This document shows, one piece after another, positions 57,441 to 64,000 of a stretch of 64,000 bases of DNA. The number at the start of each line of letters is the position of its first letter. Positions within the stretch are counted from its first letter, which is position 1. A program made the translations under genes and the position numbers. The notes beneath the pieces were generated by a model, which saw nothing but the letters and a program-made list of their open reading frames with translations, made no database searches and was not told where the DNA came from. The DNA comes from Ovis canadensis (Eukaryota; Chordata; Mammalia; Artiodactyla; Bovidae). The stretch lies in assembly GCF_042477335.2 (NCBI RefSeq), contig NC_091247.1, positions 38,305,501 through 38,369,500 of the forward strand, written 5' to 3'.

Positions 57441-58586
57441 GGAGACATGAAAGATATTTGCATGATTCAGTTTGTGGTAATTATTGTTCTGCTGTTTCAG
57501 AAATGTAGATATTGAGACTTGTCTATGTTCATAGAGCACAGTTAAAAATTTTTATTTTGTAGTAATAATTCTCTTTTAAGATGAAGACACTAGAAGTCAC
57601 ATTTCCTATCTAGAGATTTTAAGGACAAAATGTAGGTAAAGCAGAGCTTTTGAATTAGCAAATAATGATTAACTCTGTACAGTAAAAGAAAGCAGCTGCA
57701 ATGGACAGCATATCCCTTTCTCATCCAGCTTTTGGATTTCTGTTTTCTTTTGTTTTTAAAGGGGAGTGTGTGGACATTTAGGGTCTTTGTTTAGCTGCTT
57801 AGGATGTTTGGGGTAGAAAGTAGAGAAATGAGTTCAGGAATAATTGCTACTTATGGCAGAACAAAAGAAATTTGTTTGAGTAGCTCATTTGTCTGATAAC
57901 ACCTACTGAGCACAAGCAAGACTTGGTTAAGGACATTGTTTCAGAGAGACAGTTACTTCAACCAGATAAAACATTTATTCACCATTATTCACTGTGTAAA
58001 GTGTGTGGTGTCCATACTAAGAGCATATAAGAGTTTTTTGAGATGTGGATAAAGCTGCATTAAATAGAAACCTTATGTGAATTCATTGCACAATACTGGG
58101 ATTTAACATAGATTAAAAGAAAAAAAAACAAAACGTGTTATGCGTGGTTTAGAGAAGAATGCTTAGAATATAGTACGTATGTCCATGGTCATTTCTCAGT
58201 TCTCTTAATCTCTCAGCAGTGTTTGACCCTCCTTCCTCACTAGTTTCATTTTGCTCTTAGGATGCCACTCCCTTGGTTCTCTTTCTACCTCTCTAGCCCC
58301 TTCTCAAATTCCTATGCAACATCGCCCTCCCACCCCCCCCCCCCACACACACACATTCACACACTTTGGGGCTGATTTCTTCTCATCTCATCAGCCTCCA
58401 ATGATGAAGTACTCACATCACTCCTTGGATCCCTCCTCTGTATACACTCATTTCCTAGGTTCTCTCTTTTAGGAATTTAAATACCATTTATACCTTGAGA
58501 ATTATAAAGTATATATTACTAGCTTGAATATCTTTCTGTGAACTCAAAGAGTCTAATGTCAGCTGCCTACAGGATAACAGCTTCTT
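57441..58586. other. unassigned stretch with C run and (AC)n
   Basis: C13 run followed by AC units at 58333-58355. 58200-58480 may be L2-related. No gene. Confidence 0.4.
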
Positions 58587-58800
58587 GAACTTGAAGTGAA
58601 GTCGCTCAGTAGTGTCCGACTCTTTGCCACCCCATGGACTGTAGCCCACCAGGCTCCTCCATCCATGGGATTCTCCAGGCAAGAACACTGGAGTGGGTTG
58701 CCATTTCCTTCTCCAAGGGATCTTCCCAACCCAGTGATTGAACCTGGGTCTACCACATTGTAGCTAGACACTTTACTGTCTGAGCCACCAGGGAAGTCCT
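58587..58800 (-). mobile_element. Bov-tA SINE
   Basis: Antisense: agtcgctcagtagtgtccga, gcaagaacactggagtgggt, tgattgaacctgggtctacc, gagccaccagggaagtcctt. Confidence 0.92.
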
Positions 58801-58920
58801 TCTTTAACTTAGCGTATTCAAAACATTAACCCTGGAACTTCTCCTCTCAAACCTGTACCTATGTCAGTTTCTCCTCACCTCAGTTTCAGTTTTATAGAGG
58901 ACTCTTCCTTGACTCTATTC

Positions 58921-59052
58921 TTTTTTCCCCCCCTTTTTGGGAGAGCTGTGTCACATGGCATGCAGGATCTTAGTTCTCCAACCAGGGATTGAACCCACAC
59001 GCCTGCAGTGGAAGCATGGTGTCTTAGCTACTGGACCACAAGGGACATCCCT
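58921..59052 (-). mobile_element. short CHR-type SINE
   Basis: Antisense: ggatcttagttctccaacca, tagctactggaccacaaggg. Confidence 0.87.
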
Positions 59053-59219
59053 CTTGACTCTGTTTTTTCTCTTTCTTTCATCATCCAATCGACCAACAGG
59101 TCCTATGAGCTTTACCTTAAAATACATCCGGAGTTTGAACACTTCTCACCCCCTTCCCTGTTACTATTGGAATATAGTCTTCCTCCTTTTGCTCTCGGTC
59201 CCCCAGTCTAATCTTAACA

Positions 59220-59860
59220 GTGACCAGAGTAATTTTGTGAAGTGTATATCAAATCATGCCACTCCTCTGCTGAATACCATCCACTGAGTCCCACCCAGAA
59301 TAAACACTAAAGTCCTTAAACTGCTCTACATGGTCTCGTGGGGTCTTCAGTATCACCTCTCCCAGCTGCTCTGACTTCGTCTTCTACCACTCTCCCCTTG
59401 TGCTCTGGCCATACTGGTCTCTTTGCAGTTGCTCCAGCAAGCCAAGGCGTGGGACCATGGTAGTTTCTTTTTCTGGAACACTTCTTCCGGATGTCATATG
59501 GCTTCCTCCCTTGCCTCCTTCAGGTTCCTGCTCAACTGTCACCTAATCTATGAAGCTTTCCTTGGCCATCTTACCTATAGTAAAAACCATCTCTCCTCTC
59601 TGCCTTTCTTGTTTCCTTTCCTGCTTTGTTTTCCTCCTTAGAAACTTATTTCTGTTTGATATACTGTTCATGCATTCATTATTTAGATATTTTGAATGCT
59701 ACCTACTGTGTGCCAGGCACTTTTAGGAACTCTCTTCTATAGTTTAATATCTGCCACCCATGAACAGAATGTAAATTTCACCCACTTTTTTTGTTCTTTG
59801 CTGTATTCCCACCTTCTAGAACAGTAGCTAGCACATAGCAGTTGAATGAATAAATTTATC
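59220..59860 (+). mobile_element. L2 3' half
   Basis: ccactcctctgctgaatacc, aaagtccttaaactgctcta, ctccttcaggttcctgctca, actgtcacctaatctatgaa and the ttgaatgaataaatttatcc end, in L2 order. Confidence 0.75.
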
Positions 59861-60339
59861 CATTTTTAAACAGAAATGTATTGAATAAATATTAGTAGAA
59901 GGTTGTGTACCAGATAATGAGGGGAAGATCTGTATGAACAAGACATTGTTCCTGCCTCAAATTGCTCACTCTAAAAAATACTTATTTTGAACTGTGCTTT
60001 CTAGCGGGATAAAATGATATATCATTTTAGAATTGGGGTGGTAAGAATGGGTGTGCAGTGATATGGTTATCTTCAGAGCCTGCTTTGTTAGGCTGATCAA
60101 TAATTTGCACTGTTTTGGGGAGGGTAGGGTTGATTATACCTCACTGCATGACTGGCTTTTGGGGTTACAACGTCTCTTTGATCTTGCCTTGTTAGAGCAA
60201 GACTTTCTTAAAAATCCTATTAATCAGTCTTGGTTCTTTTTAGGTACCTTCTAGGGGCCTTTTATTGTAACCACTTCCTCTCAGGATTAGAGAAGGAGTT
60301 TACTATCTTTACTTTCCTGCATGTCTGAAAATTCTTCTC
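59861..60339. other. unassigned stretch
   Basis: No recognised feature apart from a possible old repeat tail at its left edge. Confidence 0.35.
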
Positions 60340-60480
60340 CAGAGGCCTTGGCCAGACACTAGCTATGTGGTTGTGAACCTCTCTGAACCTCAGTTTCTCT
60401 GCCTGTCAAATGGAGATAATGATAAATGACACTAATCTTACTTCTTGTGAGGATTAAGTGACTAAATAATATACTAGTTT
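60340..60480 (+). mobile_element. MIR
   Basis: agacactagctatgtggttg, tctctgaacctcagtttctc, gtgaggattaagtgactaaa. Confidence 0.8.
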
Positions 60481-60663
60481 TGAGGACAGGAAAGGGGAAG
60501 GACCTAGGGAACAATTGTTTTAAAAAGTAAATACTGTTTATCTGTGCTTTATTTTGAAAAACTTAATAAGCATATGTTTCTTTTCTAATGAGAGTAGTGA
60601 AGATTTTATTTTTAAAAACAAAGGCTTCAATATATTGTTTTTGTTTTTAAAAACAGACAACTT

Positions 60664-60950
60664 TTAAAAATAACGTTTACTTATTTTTGGCTGTACTACA
60701 TCTCTGCTGCTCTGTGTGGGCCTTCTGTAGCTGGAGCAAGTGGGGCCTCCTCTTGGTCAGGGTGTGAGGGCTTCTCACTGTGGTGACTTCTCTTGTTTCG
60801 GAGCACAGGCTCTAGGGGTGTGGGCTTTAGTAGTTGTGGCACACAGGCTCAGTAATTGTGGCTCCTGGGCTTAGTTGTACATGGCATGTGTGATCTTTCT
60901 GTACCAGGAATTGAACCTGTGTCCCCTTCATTGGCAGGTGGATTCTTACT
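60664..60950 (-). mobile_element. long CHR-type SINE
   Basis: Antisense: tttacttatttttggctgta, cacaggctcagtaattgtgg, ggcaggtggattcttactgt. Confidence 0.87.
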
Positions 60951-60959
60951 GTTAAAATA

Positions 60960-61120
60960 GCCTTATCTAATCTTTGCTGTAACCCTTATCCCTATTTTAT
61001 AGAAGCAGAGAGATTAGGAAACTTGCTTAAGGTCACACAGTAAGTGGTAGCGCTGGGATTTGAGTAAGCATTCTGGCTCGGGAGCCCCTGCTCCCAACCT
61101 CTACACTCTACTGCTTCTAT
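60960..61120 (+). mobile_element. MIR 3' half
   Basis: aaacttgcttaaggtcacac, agtaagtggtagcgctggga, caacctctacactctactgc. Confidence 0.75.
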
Positions 61121-62154
61121 TCCTCTTTTACCTGTTTAAAGTACGTAGTATGGATCAGTAGTGCGGGACTTAGTAGGGCCAGTCCTACTGAAAAATGGGG
61201 CAATTTTAACTACTAGACTAAGAATAGAGAGACCTGGGATCTTGTCTTGACTCTGTCGTCAGCTTGCCACATCTAGAACTTTACTTCTCTCAGCCTGTTG
61301 TCCGCATTTATTAAACAAAGGAGTCTCTCTGGATGGTCTCTGAGATAGTCCTTCTAGCTCTGATGTTCTGTGGTCGGTCGTATGGAGTGAGGAGGGTAAT
61401 GCTTGCTCAGCTCCTCGATTTGACACATTGGTATCTGTGAGATTTGAGGGAGTTTGCTTCGTGCAAATGGAGATGCTAGATTTCAGGGCAAAGAATGAGC
61501 TGCCTTTCTGAGGAAGGTAGATCGGAGCTCCTTTTTTTAAGGCTGGTTGCTAAGGGAACCTAGCCTCTGGCCAGCGACAAGCAGGAATTCTTCGGTTGAG
61601 AGTGGGGAGCAGATAACTAAAACAAGCAGCACATTTAGGTTTCACTTTCCACCCCCACCCCCACTCCCCACAGCTGCTGCTAGTTTCAGACAGTTTCTAC
61701 GTTAGGCATTGTTTTAAGTGCTTTATAAAGTATGGTAATATTTAATCTTCTTAGTAATCTTATGAGATTGGTACTATTATTTGGGTTCTAAATTTATAGA
61801 CAATAAGAGTGGTAAATAGAGTTAAATAATTTGTCCACTTTTACGTAAGTGAAAAGTGGTACCACATCCATGAAATTGAACTGGCTTCTTTTGGTCGGAG
61901 CTTGAAAAAAAATGCAAAGGAAAAATTCTTTAGTTGTTTATTAGTGGTTTTTGTTTTATTTATTTGCTTTATTTAGAATGATAGACTCTTGGCATTGGAA
62001 AGGGTCTTTGAGGTAATAGAGTCAGTCTCCTTGTCTCCAGTCTCCCATTCAGTTACAGGATTGCTTTCTATAGTCCCATGACAGATATGATCATTTAAAC
62101 TATTTTTGAATAGTTCCGTTGCTGGGAAGCTCATCACTTCTCAAGGAATCTAAT
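61121..62154. other. unassigned stretch with MIR piece
   Basis: 61690-61850 is a MIR piece (gcattgttttaagtgcttta, gagattggtactattatttg). 61970-62150 recalls an old CR1/L3-like end (ggcattggaaagggtctttg). No gene. Confidence 0.4.
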
Positions 62155-62658
62155 TATATATATGTGTGTGTGTGTATATATATATTTTTAATTTTCCATT
62201 TGTTATTACAGGATATTGAGTATGTCCTACGCTATACAGTAGGACCATGTTGTTTATCTGTTTTATATATAGTTGTTTGTGTCTGCTAGTCCCAAACTCT
62301 TTATTTATCCCTCCTGTACCCGTTTTCTCTTTCGGTAACTATAAGTTTGTTTTCTATGTCTGTGAGTCTGTTCTTGTTTTGTGAATAAATTCGTTGGTAT
62401 CTATTTTAGATTCCACATGTAAGTGATATCATGTGGTATTTGTTTTTTTCTTTCTGACTTCACTTAGTACGATAGTCTCCAGGTCCATCCATGTTGCTGC
62501 AAATGGCATTATTTTGTTATTTTTAATGACTGAGTAATATTTCATTGTGTATATATATTGCTTACATATATGCATCTATTGATGGCCATTTAGGTTGTTT
62601 CCATGTCTTGGCTATTGTACAGAGTACTGCTGTGAACATTGAGGTGCCTGTATCTTTT

Positions 62659-63437
62659 ATTTTTTTCATTGTCCAGAGAAATTTAACAGGTTTATTTATA
62701 ATTGCTATAAAGTTGAACTGCTGAAACTTGTTCACTGAAACATTTTGACTTGCTTTAATGCCTTTATGTCCCTGCATTTGTATTAAAAATTCACACACAA
62801 ATGAAAATGGAAAAACTGCCAATACCTGATTTCTGTATTCTGTTTTTCCATATGCAAACATATATTTAGGTATGTTTTGACCCTATAGGAAAAAAAAAAT
62901 CTAATGTTCAGAACTTCCAATAATAGGAAGAAGAGAAAAAAATATTTTTAAAGAATGAAATATTTCCCATCAGAGTGGATTCTTAAGCATGTTTTCCATG
63001 TATGTGGCGTGCTAGCTGGATGTCACTTGGCATAATTGTTGCATGTTTGGCACGGATAACACACAGGTTGGTGTCTTCAAAACAGCTGACCACAGATAGA
63101 TTTCACTTGCCTCTTTCGAAGGACCAGTAGCTGCACTCTAGAAGTGCAAATCTGTTTTGAAGTCCCGAGCAACTTCCCACACTGGAAGGAAAGTTGGTGA
63201 ATCAGGAATTCAGTGGACTTCTGATAATTCTAATTCATGGAGTGCTGCAATACCAGGCCTGTAATGAAGAGATTTCTTCACCCTTGCAATAGAGGGCATA
63301 CTCTTTGTGAGAGGCTTTTGTAGCCAGTTGGTTCCTTAGTGCTTTACCACAAGTGAATTTGCAGGCTGTCTGCTTTGTATGAGCCATGGTATAGAGACCT
63401 TCTTACTTAACCTTATTCCCTTCAGCTGGAACTCAGT
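62659..63437 (-). pseudogene. processed pseudogene of histone H3.3 (H3-3A-like)
   Basis: The minus strand aligns end to end with an intronless H3.3 mRNA. The start is ATG at 63387, reading MAHTKQTACKFTCGKA and further LATKA, against the histone H3 tail MARTKQTARKSTGGKA. Later gaagacaccaacctgtgtg, acaattatgccaa and catccagctagcacgcc precede TAA at 62993-62995. The span is 395 nt instead of 411, so frameshifting deletions are present and the protein is lost. The 3' part matches the H3-3A type 3' UTR as I recall it, with AATAAA (62691-62696) and an A-rich tail (62659-62667). Flanks tgcctgtatctttt (62645-62658) and tgcctgtatactttt (63438-63452) are a target-site duplication inside L1, so L1-type machinery inserted it after the host L1. 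Confidence 0.9.
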
Positions 63438-63690
63438 TGCCTGTATACTTTTGAATTAGAGTTTTCTCTGAATATATGTCTACTAGTAGGATTGGTGAAT
63501 AATATGGCAACTCTGTAGTTTTTTAAGGAACCTCCAGTTGTTTCCATTATGGCTGCACCAATTTACATTCCCATTCACAGTGTAGGAAGTTTCCCTTTTC
63601 TCCATACCCTCTCCAGCATTTGTTATTTGTAGACCTTTTTAGTGATGGCACATTCTGACCCATGTGAGGTAATTCTTCATCGTAGTTTTT

Positions 63691-63964
63691 AAGTAAAAGC
63701 ATTTATTTATTTGGCCGCCCTGGGTCGTAGTTGCGGCATACGTGATCTTTGTTGTGTCATGTGGGATCGTTTGGTGCACTGTGTGGACTCTTCTGGTTGT
63801 GGTGTGTGGGCTCAGTAGTCGTGGCTCACAGGCTTTCTAGTTGTAGCACACAGACTTAGTTTCTCTGGGGCATGTGGGATTTTAGTTCTCCAACCAGGGA
63901 TTGAACTGGTATCTCCTGCATAGCAAGGCAGATGCTTAACCACTGGACCACCAGGGAAGTCCCT
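63691..63964 (-). mobile_element. CHR-type SINE in L1
   Basis: Antisense: atttatttatttggccgccc, gcggcatacgtgatctttgt, accactggaccaccagggaa. cttcatcgtagtt before and cttcattgtagtt after differ at one base, a likely duplication. Confidence 0.87.
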
Positions 63965-64000
63965 TCATTGTAGTTCTGATTTGTATTTCTCTAATATTTG

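Larger units (their letters stand above)
62155..64000 (-). mobile_element. L1 split by an H3.3 pseudogene and a SINE
   Basis: Segments 62155-62658, 63438-63690 and 63964-64000 form one antisense L1: acgctatacagtaggaccat, tccaggtccatccatgttgc, ttaggttgtttccatgtctt, then ttttgaattagagttttctc, atggctgcaccaatttacat, and the last piece tctgatttgtatttctctaa. It runs out of the window. Confidence 0.88.

Noticed and set aside
62562-62861. 99-aa minus-strand frame
   Set aside because: It reads through the untranslated 3' part of the H3.3 pseudogene into antisense L1; not a protein.

Overview
This is nuclear DNA of a ruminant, most likely a bovid. It carries BovB (RTE-type) LINEs, Bov-tA/Bov-A SINEs whose tails match the BovB 3' end, cetartiodactyl tRNA-Glu-derived SINEs (called CHR-type here), L1 fragments and a ruminant class I ERV solo LTR. 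Ancient MIR, L2, MER5/hAT and LTR-like remnants lie beneath them. The sequence alone does not separate cattle, yak, buffalo, sheep and goat.

Only one protein-coding gene is convincing: PCBP1, intronless, on the minus strand (CDS 49637-50707, 356 aa, three KH domains). It has a short 3' UTR with AATAAA at 49350-49355, and its 5' UTR lies in a CpG island that extends upstream to about 52.3 kb. That island holds GC boxes, an ETS site, a perfect NRF1 palindrome, several YY1-type ATGGC motifs and an E-box. It probably also drives a divergent plus-strand lncRNA, as PCBP1-AS1 does in human. In human 2p13.3 PCBP1 lies between the PCBP1-AS1/ASPRV1 side and C2orf42, so the low-coordinate half of this window is probably the PCBP1-C2orf42 interval.

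Layout: 0-1.6 kb, BovB endonuclease fragment and L1. 2.7-16.7 kb, dense nested SINE/LINE/LTR sequence with a solo LTR (11481-11989) inside a SINE. 16.7-19.6 kb, mostly unassigned. 20.8-21.5 kb, a G-rich L1-tail fragment running into a second, isolated CpG island. 21.6-49 kb, gene-free sequence with MIR/L2 and SINEs, including an L1 (40.9-42.4 kb) scarred by an inverted duplication and a 5S rRNA fragment. 49.3-52.3 kb, PCBP1 and its promoter. 52.3-64 kb, repeats, probably intronic to the divergent lncRNA, ending in a minus-strand L1 split by a processed pseudogene of histone H3.3 (62659-63437).

I found no new multi-gene system. The most informative features are small: the H3.3 retropseudogene, the 5S/palindrome scar, a poly(A)-only insertion with a 14-bp target-site duplication, the solo LTR with a 4-bp duplication, and the orphan CpG island. 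SINE and ancient-repeat subfamily names and edges are from memory of consensus sequences and are approximate; target-site duplications were read directly.
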